Shown here piece after piece: positions 40,556 through 49,697 of a stretch of DNA of 64,000 nt (positions are counted from its first letter, which is position 1; each line of letters begins with the position of its first letter). The stretch lies in assembly GCA_046726015.1 (NCBI GenBank), contig JBKOZS010000085.1, positions 1 to 64,000 on the forward strand, read 5' to 3'. Both the position numbers and the translations under genes were made by a program. This DNA is from QHWT01 sp046726015. Its GTDB lineage: Bacteria > Acidobacteriota > Vicinamibacteria > Vicinamibacterales > 2-12-FULL-66-21. The notes under the pieces are model-generated. The model was not told where the DNA came from. It made no database searches and was given only the letters and a program-made list of their open reading frames with translations.

Positions 40556-41794
40556 CTATCCAAACAGCTCGTGCTGGGTCTTGACGGGCAACGTGACGCG
40601 GAAGAGCGTGCCGCCTCCGGGGCGCGTGCCAACATCGATGCGGCCGTCATGCGCATCGACGATCTTGCGGACGATCGCCAGCCCCAGCCCCGAACCCTGC
40701 GGCTTGGTGGTGAAGAAGGGGCTGAAGATGCGATCCATGACCTCCGGCGGCACGCCGGGGCCGTCATCCGTGACCGCGATCTGCACCATTGGGCCGGCGT
40801 TGTCCACGCCGGGCGCGGGCTCTTCGCCCGCGAGCGCCGCCGCGACGATCTCCACCTGTCCGCCGCCCGTCATCGCTTCAAAGGCGTTGGTGACGAGGTT
40901 GGTGAAGATCTGCCGCAACTGGTGCGGATCGCCCTGGATTGGCGGCAGGTTCTCGGGCACCGATACCCGGACCTGGACTCTTCCTTTGGGTGCGTGGGTT
41001 TCCGCCATCGAAACGGCATCGCGCACGACATCGGAGACCGCGATGTTCTCGACTTGCAGGCGGATGGGACGCACGAACTCGAGGACCTCGAGCACGATGG
41101 CGTTTGCCATCTTGGCTTCTTTGATGATGTCGCCGAGAATCGTCTGCGCGTCGGGCGAGTCGAGCAGCTGACGCTTGAGGATCCCCGCCATCACTTCGAT
41201 CCCCGCGAGCGGGTTCTTCACTTCGTGGGCGATCGCCGCGGCCATTTCCCCGAGCGCCGCGAGCCGATCGCGCAACCGCTCGCGCTCTTCAAGTTGCTCG
41301 ACGCGGGTCAGATCCTTGAAGAATAACGTGGCGCCGGCCACGCGGCCGCGCTTGTCGCGCACGTGCGACAGCGTGTAACCGATGACCTTCCCGGTTCGCT
41401 TCAGCCGCAGCTCGGCGCGGTTGGGAAGGTGGGAGATATCGAAAGCCCCTCCGACAATGCGGCAGACGTCCGGCACTTCCTTCAACACTTCCGAGAACGG
41501 ACGGCCGATGTCGGACTGCCTGGGCTTGAGGCCGAGCACGCGGTATGCGATCTCATTCATGACGGCAACGCGGCCGTCGCGCGTGATCGCGACCACGCCG
41601 TTCCGAAGGTTCCAGACGAGGTCGCGGTAAAAGCCCTCCGGCACAACCGCCGCGTCAGCCAGCTTGCGTCCAGGTGGCTTGCGCGCGGGCGTTTTACGGC
41701 GCGCCCCGCGCGGGGCCGACGGTTTCCGCCGGACGCGAGTCGTTTTGCTCGGCATCAAGGGAGCCTCGAACCCCGGGAGGAGCTCGGGCGACAT
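40556..41794 (-). CDS. NtrB-like sensor histidine kinase
   Basis: A 412-residue soluble kinase with no membrane helix. A basic, Pro-rich N-terminus (1-40), a PAS domain ('LRNGVVAITRDGRVAVMNEIAYRVLG'), a HisKA domain with His190 ('AAIAHEVKNPLAGIEVMAG') and HATPase_c ('LPPIQGDPHQLRQIFTNLVTNAFEAM', 'DDGPGVPPEV', 'GSGLGLAIVRKIVDAH') can be seen. The ATG at 41794 is chosen; 41755 is the next option. The pair with the downstream NtrC-like regulator is standard. The 261 bases upstream hold only a short direct repeat (TTACACTTCTG twice, 42045-42066). Confidence 0.9.
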   Translation of the reverse strand: MSPELLPGFEAPLMPSKTTRVRRKPSAPRGARRKTPARKPPGRKLADAAVVPEGFYRDLVWNLRNGVVAITRDGRVAVMNEIAYRVLGLKPRQSDIGRPFSEVLKEVPDVCRIVGGAFDISHLPNRAELRLKRTGKVIGYTLSHVRDKRGRVAGATLFFKDLTRVEQLEERERLRDRLAALGEMAAAIAHEVKNPLAGIEVMAGILKRQLLDSPDAQTILGDIIKEAKMANAIVLEVLEFVRPIRLQVENIAVSDVVRDAVSMAETHAPKGRVQVRVSVPENLPPIQGDPHQLRQIFTNLVTNAFEAMTGGGQVEIVAAALAGEEPAPGVDNAGPMVQIAVTDDGPGVPPEVMDRIFSPFFTTKPQGSGLGLAIVRKIVDAHDGRIDVGTRPGGGTLFRVTLPVKTQHELFG

Positions 41795-42055
41795 AATTGT
41801 AAGTGCCCCGGCCTGTCGAGCCAAGCTCTTTTGCATGTTACAGATAAGATGTCGAGCCCCGGGAAAAGCGCCGCTGCCGCCGTAATCGGAACGGAGACAC
41901 GCACAGTTCGGGATGCTCGAGCTAGGCTCGCAGGGGCAAACGGTATGCCCTGCAGGATCCAGGGCGGATCTGCGAAATCCTGCGGAAAACAGGTGAGGTG
42001 GGAGGCTCTCGAATGGTTGAGCCTGTAACAATTTTGAGCGCCGATTACACTTCTG

Positions 42056-42343
42056 TTACACTTCTGTCTCTGACTGAAGCGTTTCCCACTGATGCATCAG
42101 GTCTCCGACTTCCCACATCAGAGTCTGATGCCGGTCGATGACCGGTTTGGCGGCGTCGTGGTTCTCGTAGAACCCCGGGGCCGACATCGTCGACTCGAGG
42201 TCCTTGATGGCCTGCTCACGCTCGGCAATACGGCTTTCGAGGTCCTGGATCCGCCGCTGGCGGGATTCCGCCTGCTTGCGCAGGCGCCGCTGCTCCGAAT
42301 CTGTCCGCTTTTTCTCCTCGTAGGAGACGGGCTGGGGTCTTGA
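42056..42343 (-). pseudogene. C-terminal coiled-coil part of the ABC-F gene, cut off by an in-frame TAA
   Basis: Right after the TAA at 42344-42346 the same frame continues for 95 codons to a TAA at 42056. It reads 'SRPQPVSYEEKKRTDSEQRR', then heptad-rich 'LRKQAESRQRRIQDLESRIAE', 'REQAIKDLESTMSAPGFYEN' and 'HQTLMWEVGDLMHQWETLQSE'. This matches the coiled-coil C-terminal domain that ABC-F proteins carry. No suitable start codon or ribosome site lies near the break, so independent expression is unlikely. Stop-codon mutation, readthrough or a sequencing error are all possible. Confidence 0.75.
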
Positions 42344-44023
42344 TTATGCCGGGAGTTCCTTTTCGTTCTGTGGCGCCGTTCGCGGTGCTGGAGCCGGCGG
42401 TGCGGTCTGCACAGCCTCGCGGTTCTTCTTGCTCCAGAGAAACTCTTCGTAGTTCCCCGGATAGACGACGGCGTCGCCGTGGGCGATGTCGATGACCTTC
42501 GTCGCGAGCCTGTCGACGAAGTAGCGATCGTGCGAGACGAAGATCAGCGTGCCGCCGAAATCCTCGAGCGCTTCGAGAAGGACGTCCTTCGAATCCAGGT
42601 CGAGATGGTTCGTCGGCTCGTCGAGCAGCAGCGTGTTGGCCGGACGGAGCAGCATGCGCGCGACGGCGAGTCGCGTGCGTTCACCTCCGGAGAGCACCCG
42701 CACCGGCTTCTCGATGTCGTCACCGGAGAAGAGGAACCCACCGAGGATCGTCCGGATGTGGGGGACCATGTGGATCGGAGAGTCCCCCGCGAGCGTCTGG
42801 TACACCGTAAGCGTGGGATCCAGCCGCGCCGCTTCGTCCTGCGCAAAGTACTGCATCACCACCTGGTGACCCTCGGTCCGCATGCCCGTGTCCGGCGCTT
42901 CGACCCCCGACAACATCCGCATCAGCGTTGACTTGCCGACACCGTTGGGTCCAAGCAGCGCGATGCGATCGCCACGCTCGATGTGCAGGTTCACGTCGGC
43001 GAAGACACGCTGCGTGCCGTAGGTCTTCCGCACGTGCTTCAGATCGAGCACCGTTCGGCCGCTCTTCTGGCACTGCGGGAAATGAAAGTGCACGCGCTTT
43101 CGTTCGGGCGGGATCTCGATCGGGACGATCTTCTCGAGCATCTTGATCCGGCTCTGTACCTGCGCGGCTTTCGTCGCCTGGTAGCGGAACCGGTTGATGA
43201 ACGCGCGCATGCGCTCGAGCTCTTCGTCCTGCTCGTGTTTCTGCTGCCGGAGACGCTCCATCCGCGCGTCGCGTTCTTTGATGTAAGCGGAGTAGTTCCC
43301 GACGTAATCCGTCAGCGTTCGCAGGCCGATCTCGGTAATGCGCGTGACGACGGCGTCGAGAAAGAAGCGATCGTGCGAAACCAGGATGACCGCGTGGGGA
43401 TATGACGTGAGGTATTCCTCGAGCCAGTTGCGCGCATCGAGATCGAGATGGTTCGTCGGCTCGTCGAGCAGCAGCAGCCCCGGTCGTCCGAGCAGCAGCC
43501 GCGCCAGCGCGATGCGCATCTGCCATCCGCCGGAGAACGTCTCGGTGCGCTTGTCGAGGTCTGCTTCGGAGAAGCCAAGCCCGCGCAGCACCGTCGTCAC
43601 CTTCAGCTCGATGCTGTAACCCTCGCTGCGCCGGAATGTCTCCTGGAGCTCCGCGTAGCGCGTCAGCATTGCCTCATGATCCGCCTCGGATTCGTCGTCG
43701 TCGCCGAGGCGCTCTTCGAGTTGCGCGATCTCAGCGCGCAGGTCGAGCAGCGGCTTGAACGCGAGCGATGCTTCTTCGCGCAGCGTATGTCCGCTGTGGA
43801 CGAGGCCATCCTGCGGCAGATATCCGATGGTGAGCCCTGCTGGCTTCACGATCAGTCCGCCATCCGGCTCGTCCAGTCCCGCCAGCATCCGCAGGAGCGT
43901 CGTCTTGCCCGCCCCGTTTGGCCCGCTGAGGCCGACGCGTTCGCGGTCGTCGATTTGCCACGTGACGCTGTCGAGCAGGACGCGGTCGCCGAATGATTTA
44001 CTCAGGGTCGAAAGCTGGATCAA
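42344..44023 (-). CDS. ABC-F family ATPase (Uup/EttA type), C-terminally truncated
   Basis: A 559-residue soluble double-ATPase that acts at the ribosome in this family. The first ATPase has 'GPNGAGKTTLLRMLAG', 'TFSGGWQMRIALARLLLGRP' and 'LLLDEPTNHLDLDARNWLEEYL'. A linker with 'RDARMERLRQQKHEQDEELERMRAFINRFRY' is the P-site tRNA-interacting motif. The second has 'GPNGVGKSTLMRMLSGV' and 'SGGERTRLAVARMLLRPANTLLLDEPTNHLD'. The chain ends 'NEKELPA' and the next 95 codons in frame encode the expected coiled-coil domain (42056-42343). ATPase functions may persist without it. Confidence 0.92.
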   Translation of the reverse strand: MIQLSTLSKSFGDRVLLDSVTWQIDDRERVGLSGPNGAGKTTLLRMLAGLDEPDGGLIVKPAGLTIGYLPQDGLVHSGHTLREEASLAFKPLLDLRAEIAQLEERLGDDDESEADHEAMLTRYAELQETFRRSEGYSIELKVTTVLRGLGFSEADLDKRTETFSGGWQMRIALARLLLGRPGLLLLDEPTNHLDLDARNWLEEYLTSYPHAVILVSHDRFFLDAVVTRITEIGLRTLTDYVGNYSAYIKERDARMERLRQQKHEQDEELERMRAFINRFRYQATKAAQVQSRIKMLEKIVPIEIPPERKRVHFHFPQCQKSGRTVLDLKHVRKTYGTQRVFADVNLHIERGDRIALLGPNGVGKSTLMRMLSGVEAPDTGMRTEGHQVVMQYFAQDEAARLDPTLTVYQTLAGDSPIHMVPHIRTILGGFLFSGDDIEKPVRVLSGGERTRLAVARMLLRPANTLLLDEPTNHLDLDSKDVLLEALEDFGGTLIFVSHDRYFVDRLATKVIDIAHGDAVVYPGNYEEFLWSKKNREAVQTAPPAPAPRTAPQNEKELPA

Positions 44024-44211
44024 GGGAAGTGCTTACCGCAAACTGCACACTGTCAATCGGTTAGGGCTTCACGGCGGTATTATTTTAGCACACGGTACGG
44101 ACCCTTCCCGGCCGCAGCCCGGCTGTCCATAACCGCAGGCGACGGCAGCTTTCGTATCCGGATGTCGCCAGTTGTCAGCTGCTGTCGTCTCGACCTGTGT
44201 CTCTCAAGGCA

Positions 44212-44240
44212 TTGGCCAGAAACGGCTGGGCTCGTAAGAT
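44212..44240 (+). promoter_or_regulatory. Candidate promoter of the secreted subunit gene at 44256
   Basis: TTGGCC (44212-44217), 17-base spacer, TAAGAT (44235-44240); the ATG is 15 bases after. The gap 44024-44255 also must contain the ABC-F promoter on the other strand. Confidence 0.5.
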
Positions 44241-44255
44241 CGCGGCACCCCAGCA

Positions 44256-44744
44256 ATGCGCACGCTCCCTGCGGCGCTCACGTCGCTTGTACTCGGGTTG
44301 AGCCTGGCCACCTCGGACGCCAGTGCGGCCGAGACAGCGACGGCGAGCGTCACCGTAAACGTCCATGTCGCGTCGAGGACGTCGCTCAAGGTTTCGAGCC
44401 AGGTCCTCCGCTTCGATGTGGTCGAGCCTGGCGGCGAGGCGACCGCCTCAATCGACTTCACCGCCGCCGCGCGAGTACCAGCGGGCGCTGACGTCGTCTT
44501 GACCGTTGAGCCGATCCGGCAGACGAACCATCAAGGGCTCGCGGCGCAGGCAGTGTCTTCGTCCACCACGTTTGCCGGCCAGGGTGAGGGCATGCTGGCG
44601 GGCGCTATCGATGCGCGAGCCGCGTCGGTGGCCGGACGCTGGTGCGGCAGCGGACGGCGTCAGGGACGAATCCTCTTCAAGATGCGCGCGAACGCGGCAG
44701 GGCGCTACATGATGCCCGTGCGCTTCGTACTGTCCACCCCGTAG
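44256..44744 (+). CDS. Small secreted beta-rich protein, distant member of the subunit family
   Basis: A 162-residue protein with a signal peptide ('MRTLPAALTSLVLGLSLATSDASA'). The mature part starts with alternating strand residues ('TATASVTVNVHVASRTSLKVSS') and ends 'AAGRYMMPVRFVLSTP'. The end matches in pattern the three subunits at 48141-49650 ('GTY...V.YTLTAP'), and the N-terminal strand resembles that of subunit A ('NASMPVNVTVNARAKLALG'). It converges on the large outer-membrane gene with 9 bases between stops. It might be a minor or tip subunit; that rests on the resemblance and position. Confidence 0.7.
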   Translation: MRTLPAALTSLVLGLSLATSDASAAETATASVTVNVHVASRTSLKVSSQVLRFDVVEPGGEATASIDFTAAARVPAGADVVLTVEPIRQTNHQGLAAQAVSSSTTFAGQGEGMLAGAIDARAASVAGRWCGSGRRQGRILFKMRANAAGRYMMPVRFVLSTP

Positions 44745-44753
44745 TTTCGAGAA

Positions 44754-47354
44754 CTATCTCGCTTGCGTGATCCACGGTTTGTTGGTGGTCCGCGCTTCCA
44801 ACTGTGCCGCGATCTGCTCGGCCGCCACGCGTGTTGGATATCGACCAACGCGAATCCGATACGGCGCATTCGGATCCGTTGACGGCGGTTCGAGCAGATA
44901 CGCGGCGAAGCCGGCGGTTTTCAATTCCTCGACGATCGCGCGTGCACGCAAGGCGTCGTTCAACGCGGCGATCTGAATCGTGTAAAGCCCTGCGGTCGTG
45001 ACGGGCCGGTGCGCGGACGCGGCGATGGGCGGAGCATTCGGTGTCGGCGACGCCTTCGCAGCAACGATTGGCGGATTCGCTGCTGGCTGCGCCTTGGCGC
45101 CGATCTTCGGTGGGAACACCTTCCGCACTTCGGGACGTTTCTCGATTGCGACCAGGAACGTGACGCTCGGTTGCGGTTGCTCGCGCGTCACCGGTGTCGC
45201 GCGCTCATTGCCACCTACGACAGTCGATCCTTCCGGCAACGACTCCTTCAGCAACTCGACCCGGTGATCGCCGCTCCGAACCGCATCGAAGCGGAATCGT
45301 CCCTTTCGCGCCAACACCGATCGCATTCCCCCGTCCAGCGTGAGCACGGCCCCTTCAACCGGAGGTTCCTCCGGATCGATCTCCCCGTTCTTGTTTGAAT
45401 CCTCTATCACGCGTCCCTGGATGCTGCCGAGCGGAATGAGACCGAACACCACGCGCCGTGTATCGCCGCGCCCGATCTCGACGAGGAGGTCGGTTGCGGC
45501 AGGCGCATCGAAATCGACCGGAAGGGCATTGAGGTCGAGGAACACGTGCTGTGCGCCTGCGGGGACGTTGAGAAATGCGAACGCCCCATCGCGCGCGGTG
45601 GTCACGTGCGCCAGCGTGCCGACCGCAACAGGAATGCCCTCGAGCGTTCCCTCCCCTGGATCGGGCTGTCCATTCGCATTCCAGTCTGCGAACACGCTGC
45701 CCACGATCGAGCCGGACCCGCGCGTGGTTCGGGCGCCGATCGATGATCTGGTTGCAACTCTCGTCGTTCCGGTCGGGATCGAGTGCACGACGCGAAACGT
45801 CGATCGCGCGAGCCAGGCGTACCTCTCAGCGGGAAATCCAGCGGGTGCGCGATCCAGGTACATGTTGAAGCCAATCGTCGTTCGCGGCGCGATCTGCCCG
45901 TTCAGGCCCACGTTCAGAGCGTTCCGCGGAGTGAGCACGTCCGTGGTGAGATCGTGGTTACGGCTTGCCGTCCCTTCAATGCGAAAAAAGAGTCCTTCCC
46001 GGAACACCTGCTGCTGGCCGCCCGCCGTCAGCTGCAGGAACGTGCTGGCACTGCCTGATGCGGCGTGCTGGGCGATCACCGACGCCACGCCGAACAGCTG
46101 CGTCCGCCTGGACAGATTCAGGTTTGCCTGGCCTGACGTGTAGTGCTGCGTGAACGTCGACGACGAGAACGAAGAGTCGACGTTGTCGCGGCGCGAGTAG
46201 CGGGCGAACGCCGTCATCTTGCCGAGCGTCGACTGCAGTTCCGCCGAGATGACGCCGGTGTCACTCGTCGTGGGCGCACCAGTGGTCTCGGTCGGCAGGG
46301 CCGGCCGGATCGGCCTCGATACGCGTCCGCCATCTTCAAGACGGAGCGAGACGCTCGATTGCGTACCGACTTGAAGGCGCAGTCCGCCAAAGCCGCGATC
46401 CGTGCTCGCCTGCGGCCGCAGCAGGGATACGCCGGAGGGACGGATGTTGGTGTCGAGTGATTCCCATCCGGCAAACACGCGCACGCGAGTCAGGAGGTCG
46501 TACTCGCCGGCCGCGAACAGACCGCTGCGATCCTGCAGCGACGCGTTGAGCACCGGGAACTCACCCGGAGAAAAGTGCGACTGATTGACTTGTAACCAGC
46601 CGCGCGACAGGAGGAAGTGGGCGCCGGCGAGATACGACGCGTCATTCACCGGTTTCAACGCGCCGGTCGCGCGGTAGCGCACGAACGATCCATCGGCGGC
46701 AACATGAATCGACGGCGTCAACACCAGGCGCGTGCCGCCCCCCGCCTGCTCACTTGCATCGATCGTCCGCGCGAACTCCTTCAAGTTCGACGTGCGAACG
46801 CGCGCGCCGCGCGCGTTCAGCTGCAGCCGCGGGTTGTGCTGGTAGCTGCTGCGCGCGAATGCAAGCGACTGTCCCAGCGTGTCTGGATCGGTTCCAAAGA
46901 TGTTGCGCCACGCCGTTGTCCGTCCGCCAACGACCTGTGTTGTGGTTTTCTGAGTCTTCGCCGTGACCGCCGCGCCGTTCAACGTCAGCGACGCCGCGTT
47001 CAGATTCGAGAACTGGTAGTCGCCGAGTGCAGGCTGCGAGTAGAGATCCCCTCCCTCGAACGTCCACGAGATGCCACGCGCTTTCGCATCTCTCACGGCG
47101 AATGACGCACGTCCGAGGTGCAGCTCGTTGCCTCGACGTGTGCCACGGACTTCGAGTTGCAGCTCGCCGAAGCGGGACTGCGGCTGGATCAAGGAGACGC
47201 CGAAATCCGGTTCGAACGCATTTTCGGTGCCCCGCCGCTCTGAATCGCCCTGAACGACCTGCGTCTGACTGGAGAGCTGAATCGAGCCCTGTTGGCGTGC
47301 TTCGGCCGGCGCCGCGACCAGCAGGACGAGGACCGACGCGGCCGGCGCGCGCAC
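44754..47354 (-). CDS. Large outer-membrane beta-barrel-like protein with SdrD-B-like and SPOR domains
   Basis: An 866-residue exported protein. GTG 47354 gives a clean signal peptide ('RAPAASVLVLLVAAPAEA') and lies 4 bases after the chaperone stop; TTG 47390 is the other option. Residues about 25-530 are a long run of amphipathic strands typical of a beta-barrel ('FGVSLIQPQSRFGELQLEVRG', 'SLRLEDGGRVSRPI', 'TAFARYSRRDN'). Two Ca-type SdrD-B-like units follow ('IVGSVFADWNANGQPDPGEG' and 'IQGRVIEDSNKNGEIDPEEP'). The last 80 residues are a SPOR domain ('GLYTIQIAALNDALRARAIVEELK', 'YRIRVGRYPTRVAAEQI'). It takes the usher position in a Csu-like gene order, but plug and chaperone-binding domains were not recognised. 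Confidence 0.78.
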   Translation of the reverse strand: MRAPAASVLVLLVAAPAEARQQGSIQLSSQTQVVQGDSERRGTENAFEPDFGVSLIQPQSRFGELQLEVRGTRRGNELHLGRASFAVRDAKARGISWTFEGGDLYSQPALGDYQFSNLNAASLTLNGAAVTAKTQKTTTQVVGGRTTAWRNIFGTDPDTLGQSLAFARSSYQHNPRLQLNARGARVRTSNLKEFARTIDASEQAGGGTRLVLTPSIHVAADGSFVRYRATGALKPVNDASYLAGAHFLLSRGWLQVNQSHFSPGEFPVLNASLQDRSGLFAAGEYDLLTRVRVFAGWESLDTNIRPSGVSLLRPQASTDRGFGGLRLQVGTQSSVSLRLEDGGRVSRPIRPALPTETTGAPTTSDTGVISAELQSTLGKMTAFARYSRRDNVDSSFSSSTFTQHYTSGQANLNLSRRTQLFGVASVIAQHAASGSASTFLQLTAGGQQQVFREGLFFRIEGTASRNHDLTTDVLTPRNALNVGLNGQIAPRTTIGFNMYLDRAPAGFPAERYAWLARSTFRVVHSIPTGTTRVATRSSIGARTTRGSGSIVGSVFADWNANGQPDPGEGTLEGIPVAVGTLAHVTTARDGAFAFLNVPAGAQHVFLDLNALPVDFDAPAATDLLVEIGRGDTRRVVFGLIPLGSIQGRVIEDSNKNGEIDPEEPPVEGAVLTLDGGMRSVLARKGRFRFDAVRSGDHRVELLKESLPEGSTVVGGNERATPVTREQPQPSVTFLVAIEKRPEVRKVFPPKIGAKAQPAANPPIVAAKASPTPNAPPIAASAHRPVTTAGLYTIQIAALNDALRARAIVEELKTAGFAAYLLEPPSTDPNAPYRIRVGRYPTRVAAEQIAAQLEARTTNKPWITQAR

Positions 47355-47358
47355 GCGC

Positions 47359-48201
47359 TCAGGAAACCTTGAGCGTGGTCTCGCCGACAATCAACGCGGG
47401 CAGTCCCACGTCGATCTTGACCTCCACGCGATAGTCGCCGGCGGGGAGAGACGGCTTGTCTGGATCGATCGCCGGGATGGGAACCTCGCGTTCGGACTCC
47501 GGCAGCACCGGCACGTCGGGAACGAGTGACTGGCTGACCGCGGCGCCGCTCTTGTCGTAGACCGTGAGCGTGCCGCGTGTGCGAACCGTTCGGCGGCTGG
47601 TGTTCTTCAACACCGCGACGATTTGCGTCGGTTGATCGGGCACTACGCGCGTGAGCAGATCGGTGAGGTCCACGGCGGCGGCGGGCTCACCCACGTTCGC
47701 ATAGATCAGCGTGCCGATGCGGCTCCGTACGACGACGCTGCGCCCGCGCGCCAGGGGATCACTCGCTGGGGCGAAGTCGAACAGGATGCTGCTGCGATAC
47801 CCTGCGGGCTCCGCGCTGCTGGGAATCGCCAACGTGAATCGCACCGTAGCATCCTTACCAGGATCGACCACCTGCTCGGGCGGCGCGATCCGCATCCATC
47901 CCGAAGCCGAGTACCGCGTATCCGTGGGTTCTTCGAACTGCGGCGAACCACTGCGCGAGAGGTGCCAGTCCGAGATCGTCGCGCGCACGCGCACCGGCTG
48001 CGTGCCCGAGTTGCTGACGGTAATCGCCTGCGTCGTTGTTCCGCCGGGCGCCGACTGCAGCTCTACGCGCAATGGCGAGACCTCCACCGAGGTCTGTCCG
48101 GCCGCCGGGACAGAGACAAGCAGCAGCGAAATGGCCGCTCCTACGGCGCGGTGAGCGTGAAAACGATGCTCTGCGTGTACGTGCCGGCGTTGTAGTTCCA
48201 T
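47359..48201 (-). CDS. PapD-like periplasmic chaperone-like protein
   Basis: A 280-residue exported protein. The mature start 'TSVEVSPLRVELQSAPGGTTTQAITVSNSG' and 'PVRVRATISDWHLSRSGSP' are the first Ig-like domain of PapD-type or fn3-type chaperones; 'SASGWMRIAPPEQVVDPGKDATVRFTLAIPSSAEPAGYRSSILFD' follows. A second Ig-like domain ends the chain ('LPAGDYRVEVKIDVGLPALIVGETTLKVS'). The start is uncertain: ATG 48201 gives 27 residues before the hydrophobic core and overlaps the subunit C gene by 61 bases. It lies between the subunits and the large outer-membrane gene, as chaperones do in Csu-type loci. Confidence 0.75.
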   Translation of the reverse strand: MELQRRHVHAEHRFHAHRAVGAAISLLLVSVPAAGQTSVEVSPLRVELQSAPGGTTTQAITVSNSGTQPVRVRATISDWHLSRSGSPQFEEPTDTRYSASGWMRIAPPEQVVDPGKDATVRFTLAIPSSAEPAGYRSSILFDFAPASDPLARGRSVVVRSRIGTLIYANVGEPAAAVDLTDLLTRVVPDQPTQIVAVLKNTSRRTVRTRGTLTVYDKSGAAVSQSLVPDVPVLPESEREVPIPAIDPDKPSLPAGDYRVEVKIDVGLPALIVGETTLKVS

Positions 48202-48617
48202 GAATTCGCCAAGCGAAAGGTTACCGAGCCGTCCCTGGCCGGATTCACGTTCCCGGTTCCAGCGGCGACGCGTTGGGCCACGGTTTTGCTGAGAGTGCCG
48301 TTCTGGAACGGTGGCGCAGGCGTAGCCGTCCACGTAACATTCGTAATATCGACCGTTTCGCTGCTTGCAATTAGGTCGCCGTTCGCCAGCACCGTGAGTT
48401 GCCACGGGGATGCCCCCGGATTCTGCCGAACACGAACACTGACAATGATTGGGGGCGCCAGGATCGTCGGACTGACATCCGGGTCTGCCGACGGAAACGT
48501 AATCGATGTGGGCGAGATTGTCAGATCGAGTCTCTGCGCCGCGGCATGCGCGGGCCACAGCAGGATGACTGTCCACACACACGCGCGGAGCAGCTTGCGT
48601 TGGTTGCTTGCAATCAT
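48141..48617 (-). CDS. Small secreted subunit C of the fibre-like locus
   Basis: A 158-residue protein with a signal peptide ('LLRACVWTVILLWPAHAAA'). 'SITFPSADPDVSPTILAPP' and the end 'SWNYNAGTYTQSIVFTLTAP' are shared with subunits A and B. ATG 48617 overlaps the stop of subunit B as ATGA. The C-terminal strand alternates hydrophobic residues (I-F-L) as needed for chaperone zippering in pilus subunits; the similarity to the spore-coat-U/Csu fold is my inference. Confidence 0.8.
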   Translation of the reverse strand: MIASNQRKLLRACVWTVILLWPAHAAAQRLDLTISPTSITFPSADPDVSPTILAPPIIVSVRVRQNPGASPWQLTVLANGDLIASSETVDITNVTWTATPAPPFQNGTLSKTVAQRVAAGTGNVNPARDGSVTFRLANSWNYNAGTYTQSIVFTLTAP

Positions 48618-49114
48618 GGGGAGGTCAGCGTGTAGGTGAGCGTCGCCGAGTAGGTTCCCGTCGCATACGTCCACAGGTTGCGGAACATCAACTGCTGCGT
48701 GCCCGTGCGGATGCCAGAACCGGTCCACCGAGCGACCGTGACAGGTGACGTCTTGCTGAGCGTGCCTGGCTGAAAGCCCGCGCCGGTTGCGGTCCACGTG
48801 ATCGCCGACGCGGAGATCACGTCGATTCCGGACCGCAGGTCGTCGCTTCCGACGACCGTGAGGATGACCTGCGACCCCGCGGTCGCGCGCGATTTCGCGG
48901 TGATGATGATCGGCCCGCTCAGCGGAGCCACCTGTGGCGCGGCATCGGGGTCCGCATCTGGAAACGACACGGTCGCGGCCGAGAGCGTCAACTTTGCAAG
49001 CGGCCCTATGTCCGCCGACAGCGTGACGGTCGATGTCTGGGCCTCCGCCGGCGTCGCGAACGCGGCCAAGGCCCAGACGATCGGAGCGAGTGCAAGATGA
49101 CGCGACGTGAGCAT
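48614..49114 (-). CDS. Small secreted subunit B of the fibre-like locus
   Basis: A 166-residue protein, signal peptide 'LALAPIVWALAAFATPAEA'. The core has 'AKLTLSAATVSFPDADPDAAPQ', 'ITWTATGAGFQPGTLSKT', and the end 'LWTYATGTYSATLTYTLTSP'. Closest to subunit C in 'WTAT...GTLSKT'. It is followed by subunit C with a 4-base overlap, and preceded by subunit A after 32 bases. Confidence 0.8.
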   Translation of the reverse strand: MLTSRHLALAPIVWALAAFATPAEAQTSTVTLSADIGPLAKLTLSAATVSFPDADPDAAPQVAPLSGPIIITAKSRATAGSQVILTVVGSDDLRSGIDVISASAITWTATGAGFQPGTLSKTSPVTVARWTGSGIRTGTQQLMFRNLWTYATGTYSATLTYTLTSP

Positions 49115-49146
49115 GCCGGAGCCGTGGATCCGGCCCTGCTTATCGG

Positions 49147-49650
49147 TTACGGCGCGGTCAGCGTGTAGGTGACAGTCGTACCGTAAGAGCCGGTGTTATA
49201 CGCCCACGTGTTCTGGAGCGAGTAGGTATGCATGCCGGAATGGTTGCCCGATCCGGTCCAGCTCCCAGCCGGGGTTGCTGTCGTGGCGAACGGCGTCAAC
49301 CCATTGAAGCCGGCGCCGGACCCCAAATAACTCAGGGCGCCAATCGCGATGGTGCTGCCGCCGCCACCCGTGAAATCTGGCGCACTGACGTCCAGCGTAA
49401 CGGTCGACAAACGCCCCGTGCGCGCTTTGACATCGACACTAAACGGTGTCGCGTTCAGCGTCGGCGACACGTCGGGATCGGCGTCGAGAAAATCAACCGA
49501 TGCGGCGCCAAGCGCCAGTTTGGCCCTCGCGTTCACGGTGACGTTGACCGGCATGCTTGCGTTTGCGGTCGCCGCCTGCGCGAATGCGTCACCCGTTAGA
49601 AGAAGAACTGCTGCTGTCGCGACTGCTCCCGTCCAAACTGCCTTCATCAT
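49147..49650 (-). CDS. Small secreted subunit A of the fibre-like locus
   Basis: A 167-residue protein. ATG 49650 follows AGAGGGGG, a strong ribosome site, and starts the signal peptide ('MKAVWTGAVATAAVLLLTGDAFA'). 'VDFLDADPDVSPTLNATPFSV' is the family motif, and the end is 'TWAYNTGSYGTTVTYTLTAP'. The first structural gene of the operon, with the best ribosome site, so probably the most abundant subunit. Confidence 0.83.
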   Translation of the reverse strand: MMKAVWTGAVATAAVLLLTGDAFAQAATANASMPVNVTVNARAKLALGAASVDFLDADPDVSPTLNATPFSVDVKARTGRLSTVTLDVSAPDFTGGGGSTIAIGALSYLGSGAGFNGLTPFATTATPAGSWTGSGNHSGMHTYSLQNTWAYNTGSYGTTVTYTLTAP

Positions 49651-49697
49651 GACTCGCCCCCTCTGGAATCCTCCGCGTTCGCGGAAATGGTTCGTAG

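Noticed and set aside
42092..42343. Plus-strand small gene after the ABC-F gene
   Set aside because: It is the antisense shadow of the conserved coiled-coil continuation on the minus strand.
42330..42360. Frameshift in the ABC-F gene
   Set aside because: Codon-by-codon reading shows the downstream domain is in the same frame; only a TAA intervenes.
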